Assembly (NCBI RefSeq): GCF_904831005.1
Contig: NZ_LR882982.1
Location: forward strand, 2,170,001-2,234,000
Reading direction: 5' to 3'
Length of the DNA stretch: 64,000 bases
Source of the DNA: Microbacterium hydrocarbonoxydans
GTDB lineage: Bacteria; Actinomycetota; Actinomycetes; Actinomycetales; Microbacteriaceae
Program-made: the position numbers and the translations under genes
Notes under the pieces: generated by a model
Told to the model about the DNA's origin: nothing
Seen by the model: the letters and a program-made list of their open reading frames with translations, nothing else
Database searches by the model: none
Shown here: positions 43,328 to 53,028 of the stretch, in pieces
How the letters are laid out: every line of letters starts with the position of its first letter
Position numbering within the stretch: position 1 is the stretch's first letter

Positions 43328-43401
43328 GGTAGGCCGCGCGCAGGAGACGGTCGCTCAGCGTGACGCCGACGAGGCGTGGTCTGACGACATGGCGCGGCTG
43401 A

Positions 43402-43764
43402 TCACTCCGAGTATTCGGCCGGGATCGCCAGCTCTTCACCGATCTGCAGGGCGCCACCCTGCAGCACGTTCAGCCGCGTGATGTCGCCGATCACATCGCG
43501 CGGGTCTGCCTTCGGTGCGATGCTCTCGGCGATCGACCACAGCGTGTCCCCCGGCATCACAGTGACGGTCTCGAAGGACGCCGCCTCGACCTCGTCGTTC
43601 GAGGCCATCGCGCTGCCGCCGCTGAGAGCGCCGAAGGCGATACCTGCGGCGAGCGGCAGCGCCGCGAGCGCCAGCACGACCCGGCGACCGCGCGCCGTCA
43701 GCCGAAGACGCGTCGTCGGCGCTGCCGGGACGATCGCTGCGGTGCTGAAGGTGATGGTGCTCAT
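43402..43764 (-). CDS. LysM domain membrane-anchored protein
   Basis: A 120-residue protein with a cytosolic Arg-rich stretch (LTARGRR), one membrane helix at about 29-50 and an extracellular LysM domain ([16 protein letters not shown] ... [10 protein letters not shown]) at about 68-117 that should bind peptidoglycan. There is a GAGGAG ribosome binding site 6 bases before the ATG. It diverges from lexA. In actinobacteria LysM genes often sit next to lexA, and some in other species are damage-induced cell-division inhibitors; that role here is inference. Confidence 0.85.
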   Translation of the reverse strand: MSTITFSTAAIVPAAPTTRLRLTARGRRVVLALAALPLAAGIAFGALSGGSAMASNDEVEAASFETVTVMPGDTLWSIAESIAPKADPRDVIGDITRLNVLQGGALQIGEELAIPAEYSE

Positions 43765-43807
43765 GTCGTGCTCCTCTGCTGCTCCCGCGCTGGGCGGTGA
43801 AGGTGGC

Positions 43808-43856
43808 GTAGCGTTCGCATTCGCGACTCGGCCGGGAGCCGTGAATGCGAAGCTAC
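43808..43856. promoter_or_regulatory. inverted repeat and SOS-box candidates in lysM-lexA gap
   Basis: GTAGCGTTCGCATTC (43808-43822) is nearly complementary to GAATGCGAAGCTAC (43843-43856), with one base bulged. Close by are two imperfect matches to the CGAAC-N4-GTTCG LexA consensus: CGAAGCTACGTTCC (from 43848) and CGAACAGATATTCC (from about 43935). Either could be the lexA operator; each has two mismatches, so the call is tentative. Confidence 0.4.
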
Positions 43857-44044
43857 GTTCCGAAGGTATCTTCGAATTCGAATGTGTGTCAAGACTTCTT
43901 CGAAACCTGCTCCGGAAAAGAACCGACACGCTCGAACAGATATTCCCCATCGCCGCGTTTCTCGGATACGGTTTCGATAGCAACACCCCACCACGGGCCA
44001 CCGACATTCGAACCGAGACGCCGGGTCCACACCTGAGGAGCATC

Positions 44045-44731
44045 ATGAGCGACAACGCCGCCACCGAGTCAGAGGCTCCGCGCACTCGCCGTCGGAAGAG
44101 CCTGAGCCCGAAGCAGATGGCGATCCTCGAGGTCATCCAGACGTCGATCAGCCGCTACGGATACCCGCCGAGCATGCGCGAGATCGGCGACGCGGTCGGA
44201 CTCAAGTCGCTGTCGAGCGTCACGCATCAGCTGGGCCAGCTCGAGCTGAGCGGTTATCTGCGCCGTGACCCCGGCAAGACGCGCGCGATGGAGGTGCTGA
44301 TCGACCTTCCCGGCGCGAGCGGCGAGAACCCGGCCGACATCGCGACGCCGGTGGGCGACGCCGCGCTCGTGCCCCTCGTCGGCAGAATCGCCGCCGGCGT
44401 GCCGATCACCGCCGATCAGCAGGTCGAGGAGATCTTCCCTCTCCCCCGACAGCTCGTCGGCAAGGGCGATCTCTTCATGCTCAAGGTGTCGGGCGAGTCG
44501 ATGATCGACGCTGCGATCTGCGATGGCGACTGGGTCGTGGTGCGTTCGCAGGGCAGCGCCGAGAACGGCGAGATCGTCGCCGCCATGCTCGACGGTGAAG
44601 CGACCGTGAAGGTGCTCCGGCGCCGCGACGGTCACACCTGGCTGCTTCCGCGCAACTCCGCATTCGAGCCGATCCTCGGCGATGAGGCCGTCATCCTCGG
44701 CAAGATCGTCGCGGTGCTGCGCGCCGTCTGA
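44045..44731 (+). CDS. lexA: SOS repressor LexA
   Basis: Represses DNA-damage genes and cleaves itself with RecA. 228 residues: winged helix-turn-helix at 20-85 ([19 protein letters not shown]), cleavage site Ala117-Gly118 in IAAGVP, then the peptidase dyad Ser152 (SGESM) and Lys189 (ATVKV). The start at 44045 has GAGGAG just before it and opens the DNA-binding domain; the open frame extends further upstream through the intergenic region. It diverges from the LysM gene. Confidence 0.95.
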   Translation: MSDNAATESEAPRTRRRKSLSPKQMAILEVIQTSISRYGYPPSMREIGDAVGLKSLSSVTHQLGQLELSGYLRRDPGKTRAMEVLIDLPGASGENPADIATPVGDAALVPLVGRIAAGVPITADQQVEEIFPLPRQLVGKGDLFMLKVSGESMIDAAICDGDWVVVRSQGSAENGEIVAAMLDGEATVKVLRRRDGHTWLLPRNSAFEPILGDEAVILGKIVAVLRAV

Positions 44732-44779
44732 GCGCAGCACTCCGTTCGGCGCGGGTCGGGTTCATCGTAGGGTCGAAGC

Positions 44780-46642
44780 ATGTCGTCGCCCTATGGTTCC
44801 TGGTCCTCGCCCTTCTCTCCGGCATCCGTGGCGGCGTCGTCCCCGCGATACGACGGCGCCGTGTTCGTGGGCGACGAGATCTGGTGGGGCGAGACCGTGC
44901 CGACCGAGGGCGGACGGGTCGCCGTGCGCAGCTCCACGGGCCAGACCATCCTTCCCGCTCCGTGGAGCGCACGATCGCGGGTGCACGAGTACGGTGGCGG
45001 GGCCTGGACCGCCGACGCCGACGGCACTCTCTACTTCGTCGACGCGGCAGACCAGCGGGTCAGGCGGATGTCGCGCATCGGTGACATCCTCGCGTTGACG
45101 CCGGCGGGCCCGTCGTACGGCGGTCTCCGCCTCGCCGGCGGACGGCTGTTCGCGGTGCGCGAGGACCTGGATGCCGAACCCCACGCCCGGGCCATCGTGG
45201 AGATCCCGCTCGACGGCTCAGGGGCCGACGCCGACGACCGTCTCTGCACGATCGTCGGCGGGGCGGACTTCTACGCGCACCCCGCGCTGTCGCCCGACGG
45301 CACCCGCCTCGCGTGGGTCCAGTGGAGCGCGGACCGGATGCCGTGGCAAGGCGCAGAGCTCGTCGTCTGCGACGGCGAGCACACGACGAGCCTTCCGACG
45401 CGTGCGGCTCTGCAACCCGAGTGGACCTCCGACGACGAGCTGCTCTACTCCGACGATCCGTCCGGCCGATGGACCCTGCACCGCCAGGCGCTGCGCGGCG
45501 TCGCCGCGCTCGGCCGCGCAGAGCCGTTCGCCGCCACCGCCGACGCCGACACCGGTTATGGACTCTGGGTGCTCGGCAACCGCTGGTACCACCCACTCCC
45601 CGACGGAAGGGTCGTCGCGGTCCGCACCGAGGGCCGCGACCAGGTCGTGCTGATCGACGCGTCCGGCACCGCGCGACCGATCGCGCTCCCTGCAGACGGG
45701 CACGTCAGCGTCGATGACGTCGCGGGCAACCGGGTGCTGCTGTCGGGCACCAGCTCGACGGGTGCGCCGGGAGTGTGGTGTGTCGACGTCGACACCGGTG
45801 AGGCGGTCGCCGTGACCGGCGGCGCTCCAGCCGACCCCGCGTGGACGTCGCCCGCGTCGATGATCCTGGTGCAGGGTCCGCGCGGACCGGTGCACGCCTT
45901 CGTCTATCCGCCCGCCCATCCTCACGAGGCTCCCCCGCACGACGAGCTTCCTCCCTACGTCGTGTTCGTGCACGGCGGCCCGACGGCCCACGTGACAGGC
46001 GCCACCTCCCCGGCGATCACCTTCTACACCAGCCGCGGGATCGGCGTTCTCGACGTGAACTACGCGGGCTCGACAGGGTACGGCCGCGCCTACCGAGAGC
46101 GTCTCGACGGTGAGTGGGGCGTGGCCGATGTCGATGACGTGATCGCGGCCGCCGAGGGACTGGCCGATCTCGGGCTCGCTGATCCGGCGCGCATCGCCAT
46201 CAGGGGCGGCTCCGCCGGCGGCTGGACGGTGCTCTGCGCGCTCGTGCGCGGCGGCACGTTCACCGCGGGAGTCAGCCGCTACGGAGTCGCAGACCTGCGG
46301 ATGCTCGCCGCGGACACACACGATTTCGAAGCGTCGTACATCGACGGTCTCGTCGGGCCGCTACCCGACGCCGAGGCGCTGTACATCGAGCGCTCGCCGC
46401 TCACGCACGCCGATCGGATCGATGTTCCGGTGCTCCTGATGCAGGGAGGCGCCGATCGAGTCGTACCCGCCTCGCAGTCAGAGGCGATCCGTGATGCGCT
46501 CGCTTCCCGCGGAGTGGACCACGAGTACGTCCTGTATCCGGAAGAGGGCCACGGCTTCCGTTCCGCCGAGACCGTGATCGACTCGCTCGAACGCGAGCTC
46601 GCGTTCCTCGGGCGCGTGTTCGGCTTCACGCCCGCGGACTGA
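44780..46642 (+). CDS. S9 family peptidase (prolyl-oligopeptidase type)
   Basis: Serine peptidase of 620 residues, most likely cytosolic because no signal is seen. The N-terminal 370 residues form a beta-propeller-like region. The C-terminal alpha/beta hydrolase has YVVFVHGGPTAH (about 395) and the nucleophile in GGSAGGWTVL (Ser near 475). The Asp lies in LLMQGGADRVVP (about 555) and the His in YPEEGHGFR (about 590). A TAGGGT hexamer lies 6 bases before the ATG with no Shine-Dalgarno, so it is probably leaderless. Its stop touches the smpB stop from the other strand. Confidence 0.87.
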   Translation: MSSPYGSWSSPFSPASVAASSPRYDGAVFVGDEIWWGETVPTEGGRVAVRSSTGQTILPAPWSARSRVHEYGGGAWTADADGTLYFVDAADQRVRRMSRIGDILALTPAGPSYGGLRLAGGRLFAVREDLDAEPHARAIVEIPLDGSGADADDRLCTIVGGADFYAHPALSPDGTRLAWVQWSADRMPWQGAELVVCDGEHTTSLPTRAALQPEWTSDDELLYSDDPSGRWTLHRQALRGVAALGRAEPFAATADADTGYGLWVLGNRWYHPLPDGRVVAVRTEGRDQVVLIDASGTARPIALPADGHVSVDDVAGNRVLLSGTSSTGAPGVWCVDVDTGEAVAVTGGAPADPAWTSPASMILVQGPRGPVHAFVYPPAHPHEAPPHDELPPYVVFVHGGPTAHVTGATSPAITFYTSRGIGVLDVNYAGSTGYGRAYRERLDGEWGVADVDDVIAAAEGLADLGLADPARIAIRGGSAGGWTVLCALVRGGTFTAGVSRYGVADLRMLAADTHDFEASYIDGLVGPLPDAEALYIERSPLTHADRIDVPVLLMQGGADRVVPASQSEAIRDALASRGVDHEYVLYPEEGHGFRSAETVIDSLERELAFLGRVFGFTPAD

Positions 46643-47119
46643 TCATTCTCCGACGCGGTTGCGCAGACGCATGGCCCGCTCGGCCTCGCGTGTGTCCTGA
46701 CGCTCGCGCAGAGTCTGACGCTTGTCGAACTCGCGCTTGCCCTTCGCGAGCGCGATCTCGACCTTCGCGCGTCCGTCGGAGAAGTACAGCTTGAGCGGGA
46801 TCAGCGTGTAGCCGCCGGCGGACACCGCATGCTGCAGCTTCGCGATCTCCTCGCGATGAAGCAGGAGCTTGCGGATGCGCTTGGCCGAGTGGTTAGTCCA
46901 GTGACCCTGCGAGTACTCGGGGATGTGGACGGAATCGAGGAACACCTCGTTCCCCTTCACGAACGCGTATCCGTCGCTGAGATTCGCACGCCCCTGGCGC
47001 AGCGACTTGACCTCGGTGCCGGTGAGCACCATCCCCGCCTCGTACGACTTCTCGATGTTGTAGTCGTGACGTGCGCGACGATTGGTCGCGATGACCTTCT
47101 CCCCGCGTTCCCTGGGCAT
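46643..47119 (-). CDS. smpB: SsrA-binding protein SmpB
   Basis: Carries tmRNA to stalled ribosomes for rescue. 158 residues, of which VIATNRRARHDYNIEKSYEAG (shown here without the full block), GTEVKSLRQGRANL and YTLIPLKLYF define the beta barrel. The Lys/Arg-rich C-terminal tail (GKREFDKRQTLRERQD) fills the decoding site. AGGAGAC precedes the ATG. It follows ftsX with a 106-base gap, the conserved actinobacterial order; ssrA itself is not found here. Confidence 0.95.
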   Translation of the reverse strand: MPRERGEKVIATNRRARHDYNIEKSYEAGMVLTGTEVKSLRQGRANLSDGYAFVKGNEVFLDSVHIPEYSQGHWTNHSAKRIRKLLLHREEIAKLQHAVSAGGYTLIPLKLYFSDGRAKVEIALAKGKREFDKRQTLRERQDTREAERAMRLRNRVGE

Positions 47120-47225
47120 GATGTCTCCTGTGCGTCGATGAGCTCAGCGACATGTGCGTCGCGAGCAGCCTTTCAGTATATACCTGCGACCGGGCACAGC
47201 CCGTGACAGCACGAGCCGGCCGAGG

Positions 47226-48140
47226 TCAGGTGCGAAGCCACCGACGGATCGCGAAGCCTGCCGACAGCGCAGCGAGCACCACTCCGATACCGATCAGCAC
47301 CGGCACCACGAGCGCGGCGTCGCTCATCGAGATCCAGGTGGTGATGAACGGCACCCGGCCACGCAGATACCCTTCGACTCCGAAGTGCACGCCTGCGACC
47401 ACGGCCGCGCTGGCGAGCACAGACCCGAGGAAGGCGGCGAAGACGCCCTCGAGCACGAACGGGGTCTGGATGAATCGGTTCGATGCGCCCACCAGACGCA
47501 TGATGCCGATCTCCTTGCGCCGCGCATAGGCGGAGAGGCGGATGGTCGTGCCGATCAGCAGGATCGCGGCGATGAGCATGAGCACCGCGATCCCGACCGC
47601 GATGTACGTCGCGACCGTCAGCGCGGAGAACAGCGGCTCGAGGTACTGCAGCTGATCCTGCACCTGCTCGACACCCGTCACCCCGTTGAACGCCTCGGAG
47701 ATGACCTGAGACTGGCCGGGATCCTTCATCGTGACGAAGAAGACCTCGAAGGCCTGATCAGCGCTGATGAGGTTCGCCTGATCCTCGCCGAGTTGATCGA
47801 CGAGCTTGGCATAGGTGTCTTCCTTGGAGTCGAAGGTCACCTCGCTGATGAGCGGGGCGAGCGCCTCGCCCTCGAGCTGGCTGCGGACCGCGTTCACCTG
47901 GTCCTCCGACGCACCGCCGTCGATGCACGTCGGCGACTCGGAGATGTCGCTGCACATGTAGACGGCGACCTGCGCACGCTCGGTCCAGTAGCCGCGCATC
48001 GTGCCGATCTGCGCCTGCATCAGGATCGCCGCGCCGACGAACGTCAGCGACACGAATGTCACGAGCACGACGGAGATGACCATCGAGATGTTGCGTCGGA
48101 GCCCGACCAGGGCCTCGGTGAGGATCAGACCGATTCTCAT
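47226..48140 (-). CDS. ftsX: cell division protein FtsX
   Basis: Membrane partner of FtsE that passes ATPase action to peptidoglycan hydrolases. 304 residues: a helix at about 21-45 opens an extracytoplasmic domain (about 48-165) with two Cys (CSDIS and SPTCIDG). Three helices follow at about 177-200, 222-248 and 268-292, the pattern of actinobacterial FtsX. It overlaps ftsE by 4 bases. Confidence 0.93.
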   Translation of the reverse strand: MRIGLILTEALVGLRRNISMVISVVLVTFVSLTFVGAAILMQAQIGTMRGYWTERAQVAVYMCSDISESPTCIDGGASEDQVNAVRSQLEGEALAPLISEVTFDSKEDTYAKLVDQLGEDQANLISADQAFEVFFVTMKDPGQSQVISEAFNGVTGVEQVQDQLQYLEPLFSALTVATYIAVGIAVLMLIAAILLIGTTIRLSAYARRKEIGIMRLVGASNRFIQTPFVLEGVFAAFLGSVLASAAVVAGVHFGVEGYLRGRVPFITTWISMSDAALVVPVLIGIGVVLAALSAGFAIRRWLRT

Positions 48141-49195
48141 GAGGTCGGCCCCACTTCCTCCGCGCCGTCGTCCGAGAGGCCGAGACGATCGGCGACCCCC
48201 AGCTCTGCGACGTCGACCTGTGGCAGGACGATCGGATGGGTGAGGGAGCCGACGGGTGCGGGCGCCACGGGCGCTGCATCCTCGATCCTGGGCTCGATGG
48301 GTGCGGCCTGGGCCTCGGGAGTCTCGGATGCCGTCGGCACCGCGTCCGCGGCAGGCGACTCCGCTCTGCGCTGAGCGTGGAGCTCTTCCGCGAGCGCTGC
48401 GCGCACCACCGACAAGTCGGCGGTCTGACGCTGCACCTCCTGCACGGCCGTGAGCGCCGCGGCCGCAGCGGCACCGCGTACCTCTTCGGGCACGAGGCGC
48501 GGGATGTTCGACGTGTCGCCGTACCCACCGTGCACCTCGTCGCGCACCATCTCGCCGTCGCGCAGCTCGATGACGCGGCGCTGCATCTGATCGACGAACG
48601 CCGCTTCGTGGGTGGCCATCAGCACGGTCGTGCCGCCGGCGTTGATCCGTGCGAGCAGCTGCATGATGTCGACCGACGTGGCAGGGTCGAGGTTTCCGGT
48701 CGGCTCGTCCGCGAGAAGCACCTGAGGGCGGTTGACGAGCGCGCGGGCGATGGCGACGCGCTGCTGCTCACCGCCGGACAGCTCGTGCGGCATCCGCTTC
48801 TGCTTGCCGTCGAGCCCGACGAGCGCGAGCGCCTCGGGCACGGCTTGCTGGATGAAGCCCCGCGATGAGCCGGTCACCTGCAGCGTGAACGCGACGTTCT
48901 GGTACACCGTCTTGGAGGGCAGCAGGCGGAAGTCCTGGAAGACCGAGCCGATGTGGCGACGGAAGTACGGGACTTTGCGGTTCGCCAGCGACCGCAGGTC
49001 GCGTCCGAGCACGGCGACGCGGCCGGTGCTCGGCACGTCTTCGCGCAGGATGAGTCGCAGACATGACGACTTCCCCGAGCCCGACGCCCCGACGAGGAAG
49101 ACGAACTCGCCCCGTTGGACCTCGAAATCGACGCCGGACAGTGCGGGCCTGGAGGTCCCGCGATAGCGTTTCGTGACGTTCTCGAACCGAATCAT
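48137..49195 (-). CDS. ftsE: cell division ATP-binding protein FtsE, extended
   Basis: ATPase of the FtsEX complex. Residues 1-228 are the ABC domain with Walker A GASGSGKSS, signature LSGGEQQR and Walker B LLADEPTGNLDP. The remaining 120 residues are an Ala/Glu/Pro-rich tail (AAAAAALTAVQEVQRQ, then APIEP..AAPVAPAPVG) that typical 220-230 residue FtsE lacks. It may be a helix plus disordered region. It is first in ftsE-ftsX and separated from prfB by two genes on the opposite strand. Confidence 0.93.
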   Translation of the reverse strand: MIRFENVTKRYRGTSRPALSGVDFEVQRGEFVFLVGASGSGKSSCLRLILREDVPSTGRVAVLGRDLRSLANRKVPYFRRHIGSVFQDFRLLPSKTVYQNVAFTLQVTGSSRGFIQQAVPEALALVGLDGKQKRMPHELSGGEQQRVAIARALVNRPQVLLADEPTGNLDPATSVDIMQLLARINAGGTTVLMATHEAAFVDQMQRRVIELRDGEMVRDEVHGGYGDTSNIPRLVPEEVRGAAAAAALTAVQEVQRQTADLSVVRAALAEELHAQRRAESPAADAVPTASETPEAQAAPIEPRIEDAAPVAPAPVGSLTHPIVLPQVDVAELGVADRLGLSDDGAEEVGPTS

Positions 49196-49333
49196 GACTT
49201 TACGAGCGTAAGCGCGCGGGTTCCTCTGATCGCGAGCGACACCCCGCCGACGACTTCCGCGTCACACCCCACTGCTATACATGGAGGTGCGGATCCACGC
49301 CCCAGCGTGGACGATGACTCCGAGGGGGATGCG

Positions 49334-50713
49334 ATGACCACGCCTGCAGGTTGGTACGACGATGGATCCGGCCGCCAGCGCTGGTGGGATGGCGAGCAGT
49401 GGACCGAGCATTTCGCCCCCGCAGCCGACGCTCCCGTCGCTGCCGAGGCTTCCGCCGACGCAGGCGCTCCGTCTCAGAATGCGTCCGAGTCGGCGGCATC
49501 CGCCGAGACCCACGACGCGATCAACTCCGTCGCCGCGGTCGAGGCCGGCGCCACGTGGGACGGGCCGTCGTCTGCGGATGCATCCGCACCGACGTCGACA
49601 TCCGCACCGACCGAGAACGGGTCTGCGGGCGACGCCTCGGATCCTGTTCCCCCGCATGGCGGTCCTGCGGCAGATGCCGCGCCGGCCGACGTGTGGTCGA
49701 GCGAGCCGGCGCAGTCCGCCGACACGCCCCCGTCCGAGTCGCCTGCGTCGGACGCGCCGGTCCCGCCATACGCGAACACCGCACCCGAGCCTCCCCTCTA
49801 CGCCGCACCCGCGTATCCCGGTGCGGCTCCGACCTACCCCGGCGCCGAAACCGCGTATCCGGGAGGTGCTCAGGGATACGCCGGATCACCGTATCCGGGC
49901 GCGGCCCCCGCGTACGGAGCACCCGGCGCGTATCCGGTCGCCGCCCCGTCGGCACCCTCCGGCCCTGCGGGGCTCTCCGTGCTCGGACTCGTCGGCCTGG
50001 GCCTCGCTGCGCTCGGCACGATCCTCGCCTGCATCCCGCTCGGCTGGATCGCGCTGATCGGCTGGCTGATGCTGGTCGGCGGCTTCTTCACGTCGCTGAT
50101 CTCGCTCTTCCTCAAAGGACGGAAGTGGCCCGGCATCACGGGGCTCATCGTGTCGGTCGTGGGCGGTGTGCTCGCCGTCATCCTCAGCTTCTTCTTCGCG
50201 ATCGCCGCGGTCTCCGAGGCGATCCGGGATCTGCCCACGCCGCCACCGTCGAGCGAGTCCGACACGACACCTGCCCCGTCGCCGAGCCTCGACCCCGATG
50301 ACGGCGGCTCGACCGGACAGATCGAGGAGGGGACGATCGGCGACACCGTGACGCTCCGCTTCCTCGGGGGAAGCGGCGAGGTCACCGTCACCGAGGCGAC
50401 CTGGTCGACAGACGTCGGGACGGGGGTCCCGTCGACGAACGGCGGGTACCTGACGATCGAGACGACGTGGACCGGCATCGACGGCGTGACTCCCGCGAAC
50501 CCCCTCTTCACGTCACTCGAGACAGCAGACGGCACCGCGGGCGAGCTCGACTTCTTCGTCACCGGAGCCCCCAACGAGCTGCTCGATCCGGGACAGACGG
50601 CAAGCGGTCCGATCACCTTCGACGTCGCCGAGAGCGAGTCGTACGTCTTCGTGATCACCGACGAGGCCACGCGGGAGATCGCACGGATCTCGATCACCCC
50701 GACCGCCGGCTGA
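49334..50713 (+). CDS. DUF2510 membrane protein with YPGA repeats
   Basis: A 459-residue protein of unknown role. The DUF2510 motif GWYDDGSGRQRWWDGEQW is at 6-23, then come about 110 acidic Ala/Ser-rich residues and a run of Tyr-Pro-Gly-Ala units (about 160-210). Two or three membrane helices lie at about 215-285, and an extracytoplasmic DUF4352-like beta domain (VTLRFLGGSGEVTVTEATW...) at about 330-459. A GAGGGGG site lies 6 bases before the ATG at 49334. The next gene has the same DUF2510 start. No enzyme motif. Together they suggest envelope or division-associated proteins, by domain only. Confidence 0.72.
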   Translation: MTTPAGWYDDGSGRQRWWDGEQWTEHFAPAADAPVAAEASADAGAPSQNASESAASAETHDAINSVAAVEAGATWDGPSSADASAPTSTSAPTENGSAGDASDPVPPHGGPAADAAPADVWSSEPAQSADTPPSESPASDAPVPPYANTAPEPPLYAAPAYPGAAPTYPGAETAYPGGAQGYAGSPYPGAAPAYGAPGAYPVAAPSAPSGPAGLSVLGLVGLGLAALGTILACIPLGWIALIGWLMLVGGFFTSLISLFLKGRKWPGITGLIVSVVGGVLAVILSFFFAIAAVSEAIRDLPTPPPSSESDTTPAPSPSLDPDDGGSTGQIEEGTIGDTVTLRFLGGSGEVTVTEATWSTDVGTGVPSTNGGYLTIETTWTGIDGVTPANPLFTSLETADGTAGELDFFVTGAPNELLDPGQTASGPITFDVAESESYVFVITDEATREIARISITPTAG

Positions 50714-50748
50714 GCCGTCGGATCGCGCGACACGTAACGGAGTCGAAG

Positions 50749-51822
50749 ATGACGACACCCGCAGGCTGGTATGACGACGGCTCCGGACAGCTGCGCTGGT
50801 GGGACGGAGCCGCCTGGACCGAGCACACGATGCAGGCGCCGCCCGCAGCGGCGCCTGCATCATCCGCGGCGATTCCGACGCCGGCCTCGACTCCGGCACA
50901 ACCCTCAGCACCGCACACGGCCCCCGACCCGCGTCCGACGTTCGAGCCGCCGTATGTCGCCGCGAGTCCTGCGGCGCCCGCAGCCGATGCGCCGATCGAC
51001 CGAGCATCCACAACCGTGTCTCCCGGCGCACCCGCGTCTTACCCGGGCGCTCCGATCGGTGCGGGCATGCAGGGCTCCTCCGCTGTGTCTGCGCCTGCGA
51101 AGCCGGGCGTCTCGGTACTCGGCATCATCGGCCTGTCGCTGACTGCCGCCGGAGTGGTCCTCTCGTGCATCCCGGTGATCGCCTTCATCGGCTGGATCCT
51201 TCTGGGCGTGGGCGTCGTGGTGTCGCTCGTCTCGATCTTCCTTCCGGGCGCCAAGTGGCCCGGGATCTCCGGCATCGCCCTCGGCGTCCTGGGCGCGGTC
51301 CTGGCTGTGGCTGTGTCACTGCTCACGCTCGGGGCGACTGCGCCCGAGCCTCGTGCCGAACCCTCGCCCGTGGCGACCGACGCGCCGTCTCCGTCGTCAT
51401 CTGCAGAGCCGACGCCCGCCCCCTCCCCATCGACGCAGACGACTCCTCCCCCGGGCACGCAGACCGTCACGTTCGACGAACTGGCCGTGGGTCAGTGCAT
51501 CCCGTTCATGGAATGGGGCGACGAGGTGTCCGAGCTTCCGATCGTGCGGTGCGACCAGCCTCACACCGATGAGGTCTATTACATCTTCGACGCCGCGGAC
51601 GGCGACTTCCCCGGTGACGAGGCTCTGCAGACTCTGGCGACGGAACGGTGCGACGCGGCTTTCGCCGACTACATCGGCATCCCCTACGCAGACTCCGAAT
51701 TCGACAACTACTGGTTCGTGCCCACCGAGGCATCGTGGAACCGCCTCAAGGATCGAACCCTCCAGTGCATCGTCTACAGCAACGACGAGGTGACGGAGTC
51801 GCTCCAGGGGGCGGCCCGCTGA
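50749..51822 (+). CDS. DUF2510 membrane protein with septum-formation-like domain
   Basis: A 357-residue protein. It starts like its neighbour (MTTPAGWYDDGSGQLRWWDG), has a Pro/Ala-rich linker (about 30-115) and three hydrophobic helices at about 122-195. After a Pro/Ser linker comes a domain at about 240-350 (VGQCIPF..., RCDQPHTDEVYYI, ERCDAAFADYIG, YWFVPTEASW, LQCIVY). Four Cys and the C-x-PHxxEVY pattern match the actinobacterial septum-formation (Septum_form) family. It follows the first DUF2510 gene by 35 bases and ends 10 bases from the convergent prfB stop. Confidence 0.78.
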   Translation: MTTPAGWYDDGSGQLRWWDGAAWTEHTMQAPPAAAPASSAAIPTPASTPAQPSAPHTAPDPRPTFEPPYVAASPAAPAADAPIDRASTTVSPGAPASYPGAPIGAGMQGSSAVSAPAKPGVSVLGIIGLSLTAAGVVLSCIPVIAFIGWILLGVGVVVSLVSIFLPGAKWPGISGIALGVLGAVLAVAVSLLTLGATAPEPRAEPSPVATDAPSPSSSAEPTPAPSPSTQTTPPPGTQTVTFDELAVGQCIPFMEWGDEVSELPIVRCDQPHTDEVYYIFDAADGDFPGDEALQTLATERCDAAFADYIGIPYADSEFDNYWFVPTEASWNRLKDRTLQCIVYSNDEVTESLQGAAR

Positions 51823-51832
51823 GTGACGGGGG

Positions 51833-52942
51833 TCAGTCTTCGTCTTTGCGCTTGCGCCAGCGGATGCCGGCCGAGATGAATCCGTCGAGGTCGCCGTCGA
51901 ACACGGCAGCCGGGTTGCCCGACTCGTGTCCGGTGCGCAGGTCCTTCACCAGCTGCTGGCCGTAGAGGAAGTACGAGCGCATCTGGTCGCCCCAGCTCGC
52001 GGTGATGTTACCGGCGAGCTCCTTCTTCTTCGCAGCCTCCTCCTCCTTCTGCAGCAGCAGAAGTCGGGTCTGCAGAACGCGCATCGCAGCGGCGCGGTTC
52101 TGGATCTGCGACTTCTCGTTCTGCATCGAGACGACGATGCCGGTCGGAAGGTGTGTCAGTCGCACGGCGGAGTCGGTGGTGTTGACCGACTGTCCGCCAG
52201 GACCCGACGAGCGGAAGACATCGACGCGGATGTCGTTCTCGGGGATGTCGACCTCGGTCGCCTCTTCCATGAGGGGGATGACCTCGACCGCGGCGAACGA
52301 CGTCTGGCGCTTGTCAGCCGAGCCGAAGGGGCTGATGCGGGCGAGGCGGTGAGTTCCGGCCTCGACCGACACGGTGCCGAATGCATACGGGGCGTCGATC
52401 TCGAACGTCGCAGACTTGATGCCTGCACCTTCGGCATACGACGTGTCGAGGACCTTCACGGGGTACTTGTGGCGCTCGGCCCAGCGCAGGTACATGCGCA
52501 TGAGCATCTCCGCGAAGTCGGTGGCGTCGTCGCCGCCTGCCCCCGAGCGGATCGTGACGATGGCGGAGCGCTCGTCGTACTCTCCGTCCATCAGCGTCTG
52601 GACCTCGAGCTGGTTGATGATCTCGGTGAGCGCGTTGAGCTCGGCGCGTGCTTCGACGGCGGAGTCCTCATCGCCCATCTCGTTCGCGAGGCCGACGAGC
52701 ACCTCGAGGTCGTCGAGTCGACGACCGATGCCCTCGACGCGGGCCAGCGCCGACTGGCGGTGGCTCAGCGCGCTGGTCACCTTCTGGGCGCGTTCGGGGT
52801 CGTCCCAGAGGTCCGGCACGCCGGCTTCCTCGCTGAGGCGCGCGATGTCGGAGCGGAGGGTCTCGACATCGATGACCTCGCGGATGTCACCGTAGGTGAG
52901 TCGCAGGGCCTGGATGTCGGCGGAGAGATCGAGTTCGAGCAT
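51833..52942 (-). CDS. prfB: peptide chain release factor 2
   Basis: Ends translation at UAA and UGA codons. 369 residues with the RF2 codon-recognition tripeptide SPF (ISPFGS, about residue 205) and GGQ in [11 protein letters not shown] (about 250), which acts in the peptidyl-transferase centre. The frame is continuous, with no in-frame TGA near codon 25, so no programmed frameshift is needed. It normally precedes ftsE in actinobacteria; here two plus-strand genes lie between them. Confidence 0.96.
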   Translation of the reverse strand: MLELDLSADIQALRLTYGDIREVIDVETLRSDIARLSEEAGVPDLWDDPERAQKVTSALSHRQSALARVEGIGRRLDDLEVLVGLANEMGDEDSAVEARAELNALTEIINQLEVQTLMDGEYDERSAIVTIRSGAGGDDATDFAEMLMRMYLRWAERHKYPVKVLDTSYAEGAGIKSATFEIDAPYAFGTVSVEAGTHRLARISPFGSADKRQTSFAAVEVIPLMEEATEVDIPENDIRVDVFRSSGPGGQSVNTTDSAVRLTHLPTGIVVSMQNEKSQIQNRAAAMRVLQTRLLLLQKEEEAAKKKELAGNITASWGDQMRSYFLYGQQLVKDLRTGHESGNPAAVFDGDLDGFISAGIRWRKRKDED

Positions 52943-53028
52943 GTCGCGTCCAGCCTAACGTGCCGCCTGTGCGGGCGGGGACCCTTCATCGCCTCTGGCA
53001 CGTGCGGCGACGGAGTAGCGTGAAGTGA

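Noticed and set aside
43478..44044. N-terminal extension of lexA by 189 codons
   Set aside because: The open frame runs through the lysM-lexA promoter region; the ATG at 44045 has GAGGAG and opens the known domain.
51833..52942. Programmed frameshift in prfB
   Set aside because: E. coli prfB has an in-frame TGA near codon 26. Here the frame is open from the start codon to the end, so no frameshift is needed.
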